Positions 56,101-64,000 of a stretch of 64,000 nucleotides of DNA are shown here, in pieces; position 1 is the stretch's first letter; each line of letters begins with the position of its first letter. The notes beneath the pieces are model-generated. The model had not been told where the DNA came from and searched no databases. It saw nothing but the letters and a program-made list of their open reading frames with translations. The position numbers were made by a program, and so were the translations under genes. The stretch is from Pseudorasbora parva (Eukaryota; Chordata; Actinopteri; Cypriniformes; Gobionidae): assembly GCF_024679245.1 (NCBI RefSeq), contig NC_090180.1:12437507-12501506 (forward strand), written 5' to 3'.

Positions 56101-59100
56101 TATTGCATTTTGTGTTTTCATTTTGTAAAGTCATGCTTCATCTCAATATTCTCAATAGTGTGCAGCACACACTCTAAATTAAAGAAGTACAACATTTTAA
56201 CTATAGACCCCGTCACTACCTTGTCAGATGCAGTGGGCCTTTCTATTAGTGATGGAAATTTTAAAACACCGCTTCATGAAGATTTATGAATCTTCTGTTA
56301 CAAATCAACTGTTTCGGAGCGTGTATGAAACTGCCAAAGTCACGTTTTGAAACTCATCGAAATGTCAATGGTTCACCACTAGGGGGCGATGATCTCTGTG
56401 AACCCACGAATCATGAGAAATCACTGAAAACTATTGAACAAGTGTCTGTGCGTTTTACCTGATCTCAGTTTTATACATTTGTAGACATTTTAACTAGACA
56501 TTAATATAATTAAAAGGAATAATTGTAGTTAATATTCTCGTATTGGCCTGTTTATCAGAGCCAATAAACAAAACAGGCTTTGCCAATTGATAAAAGAACA
56601 TATAGAGACTTAATATTTAATTTTATTAGATGATTAGTTAATTGCATTTGAAAGATTTTACTTTCAATAAAACATTTGCACTATATTTGTAAAAGGTGTT
56701 GTGCATGTTTATCCTGGGTTTTCGTTGCATTTACACTGTTCTGACCTAAGGGGTTTGCCATGGAGACGGGTGTCGAATTGTTTCGAAGCTTCGACACAAT
56801 ACGATACATTTGCTTGAACTGTTTCAGTGTCTCACGAAGCCTCTACCTGTCCATCACTACTTTCTGTAAAGCCCCGTTCACACCGCCAGCGATTTTTGTC
56901 ACTGCATGTCGCCAGCGATTCATGTCACTAGTGGGCGTTCCCACTACGGGTTGCATATACATGTCATTAAATAGTACCGTTTTTATTACTAGTGTTTTGC
57001 AAGAGCAAGTTATTAGAATACATACACACTGTACTGTAATAGGTAGACCATATTGCAAGCAGTTTAGTCAAAACTTACTTTATATCCCCACAATCCCAGA
57101 CACGTTTTTCCATGCATACTTTTTTTAAATGTGTCTCTGTATGTAGGTTACACAGAGGCATATCGTAAAGAACAGGGGACTTGCTAATAGCTAATATCAA
57201 CAACTCCTCCGGAAACCGCAGTAGCAGCAGTAAAGCAAACGGATCACGTGCACTCCACTGACTTCACTCCTTTTGGTTATCGCTCGCGAAAATCGCTTCT
57301 CGTTTGCATAAAGTTGAAATTTCTGAACTTTTCTCGCATTGCTTGACACGCCCACATTCTGTCGCCAACGGTCACTGTTGCTCGTGTCGCCGGAAGTCGC
57401 CAGCGCTCCATTGAAATGAATGGAATCATGTCGCTGCGTGTCACTGCCGGTGTGAACGGGGCTTTAGAGTTCATTTTCTCAGCTATTTTTTTTTAAATTT
57501 TGTCTTAGGTCATATTTAGTTAACATTGTCCTGTTTTAGTTTTTGAGCATTTTAGTCTAGTTTTCTTCAATTATGAAAAATGAAAACTAGATTAAATGGG
57601 TTTTGTTAAAGGGTTAGTTCACCCAAAAATGAAAATTCTGTCAATAATTACTTACCCTAATGTCGTTCGACACCCGTAAGGCCGGAGACACACTGCAAGT
57701 GTGGCGTTTCTGCTGCGTGTCAGCGGCGGGGCGGCTGCCTGGCATTTTCTCTGTCTTTGCACACCAGAAGCGTGTCTGACGCGGCGCTGCTGCTGGAAAG
57801 CCCTATACTTCATGTTAAATATAAATATATTGCCTATTAATACAGCAAAGACAACGTCGGCAGTAGCCTATCGACCATACATATATATGGTATTGACGGC
57901 AAAATAGGCTACAGAATATTTCGTTCTGTATTGACAGGTTTAATATTTCAAAATCGATAATTATGTTGTTTTTTATTATTACAATTAGGCCTATCTCTGC
58001 ATTTATGTTAACCTACAGACTTTCAAACATGAAAATGTAATTTATTAATATATTTGTGTCAAAATGGCATATAAACATCTTTTCCTATGCTATTTTGCCT
58101 AGAAACGCTTCCAGCACGCTCGTGTGTCGCGTGAAAAATAGGCGTCTCTTCTATTTGAAGCATGCACGCGTTTTCCGCGCGGCTCGGACCGCGCTTGTGT
58201 CGCAGGCAGTATGCAAGCTCTAACCGGTTAACATGGGAGCCGAAATAAAAACGGACACGCCACGCAGCCGAGACGCTTACGACACGCTTGCAGTGTGTCC
58301 CCGGCCTAAGACTTCCATTCATCTTCAGAACACAAATGAAGATATTTTTGTTGAAATCTGATGGCTCAGAAAGGCCTTTATTGACACCAATGTCATTTCC
58401 TCTCTCATAAAAGGCTCTAAAGATGTTGTTAAAAGTCCATCTCACTACAATGACTCTACAATAATTTTATGAAGCGACGAGAATAGTTTTTGTGCACAAA
58501 AATCCCCCCGAAATAACGACTTGTATAGTGATTGGCCGATTTTTAAACAAAGATTCAGACGGTTACGAATCAGTGTATCGATTCAGGATTCGGATCACCA
58601 AAGTCACGTGATTTCAGCAGTTTGTCACGCGATCTGAATCATGAATCAATAAGCTGATTCATAACGTTTCGAAACTTGGTTTGGAAATTGTCCCATCACT
58701 ATACAAGTCGTTATTCTGTTTTTTTCCGCACAAAAAATATTCTCATTGCTTCATAAAATTATTGTAGAGTACCTGTAGTGGGATGGACTTTTAACAATGT
58801 CTTTATTTTCTTATATGGCTCTTGAAAGAGGAAATGACATTGGTGTCAATAAAGGCCTTTCTAAACCATCGGATTTCAACAAAAATATCTTCATTTGTGT
58901 TCCGAAGATGAACGGTCTTACGGGTGTGGAATGACATTAGGGTAAGTAATTAATGACATAATTTTCATTTTTGGGTAAACTAACCCTTTAATGTTTCATG
59001 TCTTTTATTTTGAAGTATATTCTCAATCATGTTTCCTGGTGTCTTGTCATGTGCTTCCCCTTTTCCTGTGGCTTGTTCTGATTGGTTCCCTTGTCCATGT

Positions 59101-61672
59101 CATGTTCTCATTGATTCATTGTTCATTACTTTCAGGTGTGTATTGTTAGTCATTAGTCTTTGTGTATAAATAGCTCTTATGTTTCCATTGTCTCTGGTCT
59201 AGCTTTGTTCGTGTAACCTGCTGTTTGGTGAGTTTAGTTCAAGTTTGTTCTTGTTTGTATTTAACTTGGGTTCTCCTGCAACTCACCTCAGTGGACTTGC
59301 ATACATTTCTGTCATGCTGCATAATGGTTAAATTGATAAACCCGATTTAGCACCGTTATAATCCTTTGTGGTAATTTGAGAAGTGTATTTTAACATTTCA
59401 TCAGAATTATTGCACTTTCACTATTTAAGCACAAATCAGGAGAATGCCAACCATGATTCGCATTATTTATATGACTTAATCTAGTTTACTGATTTATTAT
59501 AGGCTATTTATCATATAGGCCTACTGGTAAAACAAGGGGGGTGCTCCGATACCACTTTTTCCAGAACGAGTCCGATACTTATATTTTTAGTATTTGCTGA
59601 TATCTGTTTTTTTCATTGTATTTTTAATTAAAAAAAATATTAGTCAGAGAAACTAAAAGAATATTAATCAAAATCGTTTGCTTAGCAAATAGATGCCTAA
59701 TTATGTCCGTTACAATATTTTGGGAGCTAATGTTACTTTCACTGTTCATATTATTGCTCTATCATATTTTATCTTTTAATTTAATAGCATAGTACATTTT
59801 TATAGCTGCTCCAGCAGGGCTCAACCAGGCAAGAGCAGTGAGTGATTTTATTTTGTTGTGGACATTGAGGACAAATACAGCATTAGGTTTATTATTAGGC
59901 TACTGTCACTTTAACCAGTTCCTCTCTGCGCCCCACATTTGAGTCCAAATTTGCATGTCATAATTATTCGAAATATGCTGCAGAGCTGAAGTGGTTGAGA
60001 GCAGCTCATATCCAACGTAATGTTACAAACACCTTTTCTTTTCAAATGTTTATGTTCACTTTAGAACATAACCGCCTTTGTTTCACAAGGATACTTGCCT
60101 ATATGGGCATTTTTGACATAATTTTGCAAGAAGCGAAGAAGACATGAAAGAGAACTCGATTTAATATTTGTGCCCTCTCTGAGGCAGCTTTCAGGGTGTG
60201 CTCCGAATGTTTGCTGACAGAAAACGTATTGAAAAAATTTGATTTATTACTGTACCACATTACTGTACCACATTCCTGTAATAATGTAAGCGAACCAACG
60301 TTTCTTATTCATAAATCATGTAACAGTTCATGTTTTTACTTGCACATATGATTTGGTTTTAATTCAAATGACACGTGTGCTGAGAATGATCAGCAATCAA
60401 GAACATGCAACAGAAGTGTTCTCTCTCTCGCTCTCGCTCTCGCTCTCGCTCTCACACACACGCTCCTCATTTTACTTTCTTTGCTGTTGCCATATCTGAG
60501 CGAGGCTGAATTTCCAGCGATGCCTATGAAAAAGGGATGTGTGTTCCACAATCTTGCACGCCTCTGCTGCTGCAAGCTCAATCCACTCAGTGACTTCCAG
60601 AATCGCATATGTAGGTATGTAACAGGAAGTGAGACTGGAATTACTTATGTTATGACTAGTTTCAGCACTTCAGAATCAAATCTGTTTTTTAGACAGTAAC
60701 TTTATTTGTCGTGCTCTTTGATCTTTAAAACTTTGCAGATATTTTACCTTCACAAACAGCTATAATACACACTGATGAATGAAAGGTCATATTTAAAAAA
60801 GCACAAAAGGGAAACTTTAAGGTTGTTGCATTCACACACTGGGCTTCTTGCTCTATATGAACACGCATTCACACATACATACAGATAAAGACTCCTGTTC
60901 AAAAGTTTGGGGTTGTAAGATTTTTAAATGTTTTTGAAAGAAGTTTCTTATGCTAGCAAATCATTTATTTGATCAAAACTACAATAAACCAGTAATATTG
61001 TAAAATAGTATATTACAATTTAAAAAAATAACATGAATATGCATCTCCTTTTCCATGACAGTAGTAATCAAGTTCAGTCAGCAGTAATCAAGTGCCTCAC
61101 TCTCAGTCAAAAAAATCTGTTAGTATTACATGTCTGGATCGGTGCGGGTAGCTGTTGTCAGGTTTGTCTCAGAGTTCTTTTCTTATCTTGATGTCGGCCA
61201 TCTCTTAAGAGCACAGAACATTTTCTGCATCTCAGTCACGCCACGCCTCATAATCTGCTCATCGTCTCTAACCATAGGGGTTTGCACCATCACACTTCTC
61301 TGAGCCTTCTAAGAACAAGTGTGCTGTCAGGTTGTACTAATGTCACACATGCCACTTTATCATGAGTTTGCTTGGGGAAGATTCACATGGGTATTTTTAA
61401 ATGACTGAATTTTAAAGCTTTCAACATTGCTGCTCTACCCTTATTGTTTTAAAGTTGTGCATCTCTTAAACGCGCAGAGGAAGTTGAGCTGATGCGATTG
61501 TGGTCTCTGTCTGTTTTTTTACCCACAGAAAATCAAGAGTGCTCGCAGCACGTGGTCAATGAGCGTCTTGGGGAGCTTGTACGTGTGTTGAAGGTCGTCA
61601 TTGGCAAACACCAGGCACTGAACTCGTCAGAAATTCTCGGTGCTGCAGGCACCGTTATCGCCAAAGTCAAAG
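44147..61672 (+). CDS. arhgap29: ARHGAP29, first two coding exons (gene continues right of window)
   Basis: Coding exons are 44147-44417 and 61529-61672, joined in phase 1 across a 17.1-kb GT-AG intron, giving 138 residues; the second visible exon also ends in phase 1 (AAAG|GTTAGC). The exon holding the ATG starts at 44067. ARHGAP29 is a cytosolic Rho GTPase-activating protein, mainly for RhoA, acting with Rap/Radil signalling in endothelium and epithelium; its F-BAR-like, C1 and RhoGAP domains would lie beyond base 64000. The recognisable part is [20 protein letters not shown] with LKEAFHSK (about 66-90), then [20 protein letters not shown] (about 102-121) and [11 protein letters not shown]. 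These match the N-terminal segment of vertebrate ARHGAP29. The first 60 residues are Ser/Gly/Asn-rich and poorly conserved. The start is the first ATG in the exon after a 5' leader. Position next to abcd3 supports the call. Confidence 0.88.
45390..45690. repeat. dispersed repeat, copy 4 of 5
   Basis: TGTTCTTTTGAACTTTCTAT, TGATTTCTGAAGGATCATGT, GAAGACTGGAGTAACAATGC and the end ACCCTAAACTTTTGAACGGT match the other copies. A 69-codon frame inside is not a gene. Confidence 0.7.
45691..47724. other. arhgap29 long intron, mostly unrecognised
   Basis: No exon of arhgap29 is recognised. The segment 46680-47035 contains the minus-strand frame listed separately. Otherwise it is AT-rich unique-looking sequence. 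Confidence 0.4.
46688..47035 (-). CDS. unassigned 115-codon open frame, highly charged
   Basis: I do not recognise this product. The frame begins [20 protein letters not shown] and ends [13 protein letters not shown]; it is rich in Arg and Glu with one aromatic-hydrophobic patch ([15 protein letters not shown]). It lies antisense in the arhgap29 intron. The composition is unusual for chance translation of AT-rich intron DNA, and the local GC is higher than the flanks. There is no clear promoter, polyadenylation signal or splice context. It could be a decayed retrocopy of a coding gene, part of an old transposon, or chance. Confidence 0.2.
   Translation of the reverse strand: MRTESELYWERRCRSERRERRKTFDQEKFDYDNFLKIPWLPDSQTTKTERKSAFENFRKEESFFMCRTPNNSQSKEQVNICSEGMWGMQEEGALRRRRNHRQEEFGRTDQSDEPT
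47725..48045. mobile_element. Angel-like MITE fragment with an (ATCC)n expansion
   Basis: Starts TTAAAGGGAAATGAAAATGT with the subfamily phrase CAAGCCATTCTAGGTGTATA. About 110 bases of (CATC)n at 47802-47914 replace the position where related copies (10.1 kb) read CATCCATCCGTTATAAAAG. The microsatellite has therefore grown from a short seed inside the element. The right half is incomplete. Confidence 0.7.
48331..48904. mobile_element. Angel-like MITE with long internal palindrome
   Basis: The ends are TTAAAGGGTTAGTTCACCCC and TTTTGGGTGAACTAACCCTT followed by TAA. The central palindrome, 48640-48800, includes GATTCAAACAGTCATGAATC and its complement. It is the same subfamily as the copy at 57.6 kb. 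Confidence 0.8.
48905..49565. mobile_element. 661-bp inverted-repeat element with TAA flanks
   Basis: The left end is AGGGGGGCGTCCACGGTGCG; the reverse complement of the right is AGGCGGGCGTACACGGTGCG. TAA lies on both sides (48902-48904 and 49566-49568), consistent with the TWA targets of Harbinger-type elements. It inserted at the very right edge of the preceding Angel-like copy. The interior has no transposase; two small frames inside are not genes. Confidence 0.65.
49569..53489. other. arhgap29 long intron, largely unique sequence
   Basis: No repeat with clear ends is found over almost 4 kb, unlike the surrounding regions. Segments 50720-51500 and 52270-53300 have higher GC. Several 65-120-codon frames in this stretch have no domain resemblance and overlap each other on both strands, so none is called. 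Conserved non-coding elements are possible. Confidence 0.4.
53490..54100. repeat. probable dispersed repeat (GGGATACTTCACTGCTTTTT)
   Basis: The opening GGGATACTTCACTGCTTTTTC, then CCCTTAACATACATACCTCT, CGTCTGAGTGCGTGCAC and GACAGATATGAGAGAGGCAG, resembles a fish interspersed repeat as I recall it. The ends were not delimited by an inverted repeat, so the boundaries are approximate. Confidence 0.3.
54101..56238. other. arhgap29 long intron, repeat fragments only
   Basis: Contains pieces that look repetitive (AAATTCAAGCACTTTTCAAG near 54712; AAAGGGCCCCTTTTATGCTA near 55651; AGGGTTGTGCCAATAGACGA near 55740) but without matching second ends. No exon is supported. Confidence 0.35.
56247..56859. 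mobile_element. hAT-type element, TAGTGATGGA ends, 8-bp duplication
   Basis: The termini TAGTGATGGA and TCCATCACTA are inverted. Flanks are CTTTCTAT (56239-56246) and CTTTCTGT (56860-56867), 7 of 8 identical, with T at 2 as hAT elements prefer. The interior contains TTTCGAAGCTTCGAC-like palindromes and no transposase. Confidence 0.7.
56869..57464. mobile_element. 596-bp inverted-repeat element with TA flanks
   Basis: The left end AAGCCCCGTTCACACCGCCA and the reverse complement of the right AAGCCCCGTTCACACCGGCA match closely. TA lies at 56867-56868 and 57465-57466. CGCCAGCGA and TCGCCAGCG phrases inside are also inverted. It inserted one base past the hAT element's right target duplication. 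The superfamily is unclear (a TA target suggests a Tc1/mariner-mobilised MITE). Confidence 0.65.
57605..58991. mobile_element. Angel-like MITE interrupted by a second MITE
   Basis: The ends are TTAAAGGGTTAGTTCACCCA and TTTTTGGGTAAACTAACCCT followed by TTAA. Without the insert at 57680-58306 it reads continuously: CACCCGTAA joined to GACTTCCATTCATC, exactly as in the copy at 48.39 kb (CCCATAAGACCTCCGTTCATC). It has a long palindrome around 58540-58690. Confidence 0.8.
57680..58306. mobile_element. 627-bp Harbinger-type MITE with perfect TAA duplication
   Basis: The left end is GGCCGGAGACACACTGCAAG; the reverse complement of the right is GGCCGGGGACACACTGCAAG. TAA is duplicated at 57677-57679 and 58307-58309, and the host element supplies the empty site. 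GG-starting ends with a 3-bp TWA target are the signature of the PIF/Harbinger class. It is GC-rich and carries no transposase. Confidence 0.8.
58995..59330 (+). repeat. promoter-like repeat, possibly a solo retroelement terminus
   Basis: Contains GCTTGTTCTGATTGGTTCCC (a reversed CCAAT), AGTCTTTGTGTATAAATAGC (a TATA box about 70 bases downstream) and pyrimidine-rich text. This reads like a pol II promoter of an interspersed retroelement. No paired copy, target duplication or coding region was found. Confidence 0.25.
59540..60245. mobile_element. possible hAT fragment with GGGGTGCTCCGATACCAC end
   Basis: GGGTGCTCCGATACCACTTT followed by CCGATACTTATATTTTTAG is a terminus I associate with fish hAT elements. 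Near 60178-60230 a plus-strand reading [19 protein letters not shown] vaguely resembles a hAT dimerisation segment. The right terminus was not identified, so limits are approximate. Confidence 0.3.
60421..60465. repeat. (CTCTCG)n simple repeat
   Basis: A hexanucleotide CTCTCG run, about five units, followed by CACACACACG. An Arg-Ala-rich minus-strand frame here is a translation of the repeat. Confidence 0.85.
60895..61030. repeat. dispersed repeat, copy 5 of 5 (short)
   Basis: CTGTTCAAAAGTTTGGGGTT, AGAAGTTTCTTATGCTAGCA, TATTTGATCAAAACTACAAT and CAGTAATATTGTAAAATAGT are the opening phrases of the family; the rest is missing. Confidence 0.65.
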
Positions 61673-62802
61673 GTTAGCATCCTCGTACAGCTCTGCCTCC
61701 AACCCACTTAAGAAACTCAGAATTGTTTTATTGTTAGTGTATGCATTCGTATTTTTTCTGGGTTCATCTGCATGCATGTACATAGTATGTTTTATTAAAA
61801 TACAGAAATTGCTCCTCCATTGCATATATATATATTAGTAGTTTTTTTTTTTTCCACCACTCAGAAAACTATTTGTAATGCATCACTGTTTAACTCTTGT
61901 TTCCGACTCTATAATGTGAGTCAGTTGTTTTTGTACTGATGGCAGACATATCATTCATTTGTTATGACTAATCTTTCATTTGTTTTGTTTTTTGGAACTT
62001 GATGGATACAAAAAAAAAGATAAGTTAATTTAATTTAATGTAAAAAACAATCAATAGACTATCTGCGAATAGACATTACTGCATGGTTATGAAATTCTAA
62101 TACATTTTGATGGTTGAATTTTCAGTGAAAATAACTGTTGTGATATATTCTCTAAAAACTCATAGCATGATATTTATTTTTTGTCATACCACCCACTCCT
62201 AGTCAGGATAATTCCTCATCAGTGCAGGGGTCGGTTCTTCGTACCTCGCTTAATACATCCGAGATGATTTGACAGATCCCAGATCTTTTAATCCTGATAA
62301 CTGATCTCTGGCTAATTTGGTTCTTCAAACAAATTTGCGGATTGGATTAAAATATCTGGATTAAATTATCTGAGATCACTGCTCGTGCCTGTGTTCCCTG
62401 AAGAGGGCAGATCCATCGATACTCGAAATCATGATCAACAATGCAGCGATTGTCAAAACAACGCAATGACATCATAGAATTAAAAAAAGACACATCCACC
62501 TTTATAAGGAAACAGACAAACGACCAAACCAACATAAAAGTTAGATAAATTAAATGTGCACTGTTTTGATGAACATGATTACCAATTATTTATTTTCACG
62601 ATTTTATAATATTTGTACACACTTTACATTTTTATTTTAATATTGTAATTTCATATTTAATTTAATTTGAAGCAGATTTATGTGACTATTAATTAAAGTT
62701 TCTTAAAGATCAAATGATCTGCATCTCTTGCGCTGCATCAAGCCACTCCAGTATTATCCGTCATCACTCACATTAATGCACGACAAAGATTAACTGCACA
62801 AT
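61673..62802. other. arhgap29 intron after the second visible coding exon
   Basis: AT-rich, with a T-run near 61840 and an A-run near 62010. A short inverted pair GGATTAAAATATCTGG / TTTAATCCTGATAACTG around 62288-62370 hints at another small MITE (ATCCGAGATGATTTG and ATTATCTGAGATCAC). No exon is supported. Confidence 0.4.
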
Positions 62803-64000
62803 GGCCCTCATTTATCAATCTTGCGTAGAAACAGGTGTATATGTTGGCGTAAGATTATGCTTACACTCCTCTCACCGCCTGATTTATGAAGCTGTGCGTA
62901 CCTCTGCAATCCAGGTGTACGCAATACTTGCCCTTGATAAATGTGGCGGCTGAAAACGATCGTCATTAGAATAACACGCCCCTATATATTCAAGTCTCCG
63001 CCTCCCCCACGCCCTCATTTTACGCCATGGACAAACAGAAGACGGCAAAGAAGCGAAACTTCTCCGACGTGGAGATCGGGCGCGCTCAATCATCTCACTA
63101 GTCCACTAGTCAGGGCACTGATTAGGACATAAGTCAATGGGCTGACTCCCTGATCACTGACGATCCTATTGAGATAATTGAGACGCGCGCCCATCGAGAT
63201 CAGCAGGGAAGTGGAAAAAAACCCCGAAATTGTTTTATTTGGGAGTTTAAAGAGTGGAATTAAAGGCACCTACAAAAACAAAATATGGACACAAATAATG
63301 AGTACTGTTAATAGTGTGGAGATTGAGAAGCGCACTCCAGCAGTTTAAATAGCTGTTTGGATGATAAATTACCATCACTGCATTATTTTACAGCACGTTT
63401 TGAAAAAATTAGCATTTAATTTCGTATCACGGCACATGTATTGGGGTGTAATAGTGATGATGATGTGATGTGGAGTAAGATTCATTCACATTAATAATTA
63501 CATGACAATTTGTAAGATTCTTCTTTTTATTATTATGATTATTATTCTTAATGACGCTTGTTATTTAGAAGAAGAATGTCGTTTTTATTGATTTTATTAT
63601 TATTTAAAAGAAGGTCATTTTTATTATTTTGTCAGTCTGAATTATTTTAGTCCCAGTCCGTGCGCAGCTGCCGGGCCAGACGGGCCTGAAACGTCAGATA
63701 CAGCGCACAGGCTGAGGAATACATATGCCTAAAAATCAAACGCTTTGGTAAAGTCACAAAAATTAAACATTGACGTTCATGTTGCACAAAAATAAACTAT
63801 GAATGTTGTTTTTGTGGTTTTTAACAGTGGGTCATATAGCATATCTTGTCAGTGCGTTTTGTGGTGTTAGGAATTGTTTTTCTGCGCATTTTCCCACTAA
63901 CTCAAACGTGCGTACACCACCTCCTGAGCTGGCGTAGGATTTGAGCGTGCCGTACGCCAACGTCCATATTGATAAATCTCAAAGTCACCGTGGGTTTGGG
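62803..64000 (+). mobile_element. Harbinger-like element, copy 2, inverted, cut by window end
   Basis: Begins GGCCCTCATTTATCAATCTT and is the reverse complement of 32537-33770 over its whole visible length, including GTACGCAATACTTGCCC, the [17 protein letters not shown] frame (63027-63077) and the internal 122-bp MITE (about 63072-63200). The last few dozen bases and the right terminus lie past 64000. Near-identity to copy 1 over about 1.2 kb suggests recent amplification. Confidence 0.75.

Overview
The window is a vertebrate nuclear segment, most likely from a cyprinid fish. It has short exons with long introns, no operons, and many small DNA transposons. The dominant repeat ends in motifs such as AAAGGGATAGTTCACCCA, which I associate with cyprinid Angel-type elements (recalled, not searched).

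Four protein genes can be rebuilt exon by exon. They are the 3' half of cnn3 (calponin 3, + strand, 372-2837), all six coding exons of f3 (coagulation factor III, + strand, 21926-24351, 287 codons), all 23 coding exons of abcd3 (peroxisomal half-transporter PMP70, - strand, 40782-26707, 657 codons), and the promoter, untranslated first exon and first two coding exons of arhgap29 (RhoGAP, + strand, 42.2 kb to beyond 61.7 kb). This order and relative orientation matches the human block CNN3 - F3 - ABCD3 - ARHGAP29 on 1p21-22, viewed inverted. SLC44A3, which lies between F3 and CNN3 in human, is not visible here. Fish carry duplicated copies of several of these genes, so I do not assign a/b suffixes.

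Layout: 0-3.6 kb, cnn3 3' end. 3.6-21.7 kb, a gene-free repeat graveyard: a Tc1 relic in a tetranucleotide satellite, a truncated LINE-1-type element inside another element, a large ATCT/ATCC satellite, and nested DNA transposons. 21.7-24.8 kb, f3 with a recognisable promoter. 24.8-26.6 kb, a tail-to-tail gap. 26.6-40.8 kb, abcd3, its introns loaded with transposons (a hAT element holding an L2 fragment, a Harbinger-like element, a THAP-bearing insert). 40.8-42.4 kb, the head-to-head gap between abcd3 and arhgap29. 42.4-64 kb, arhgap29 introns, including a 17.1-kb intron packed with small inverted-repeat elements.

The four genes do not form a pathway. Calponin 3 is an actin-binding protein, F3 starts blood coagulation at the cell surface, ABCD3 imports acyl-CoA substrates into peroxisomes, and ARHGAP29 turns off RhoA signalling. 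They are neighbours by conserved synteny.

I found no prokaryotic-type system, CRISPR array, rRNA or convincing tRNA gene. The most unusual signals are a transposon family with 9-bp target duplications carrying a broken RecQ-like helicase fragment (with an internal empty site as control), a (TG)23 tract six bases from an abcd3 splice acceptor, a GC-AG intron in f3, and several nested insertions whose order can be read from target duplications.
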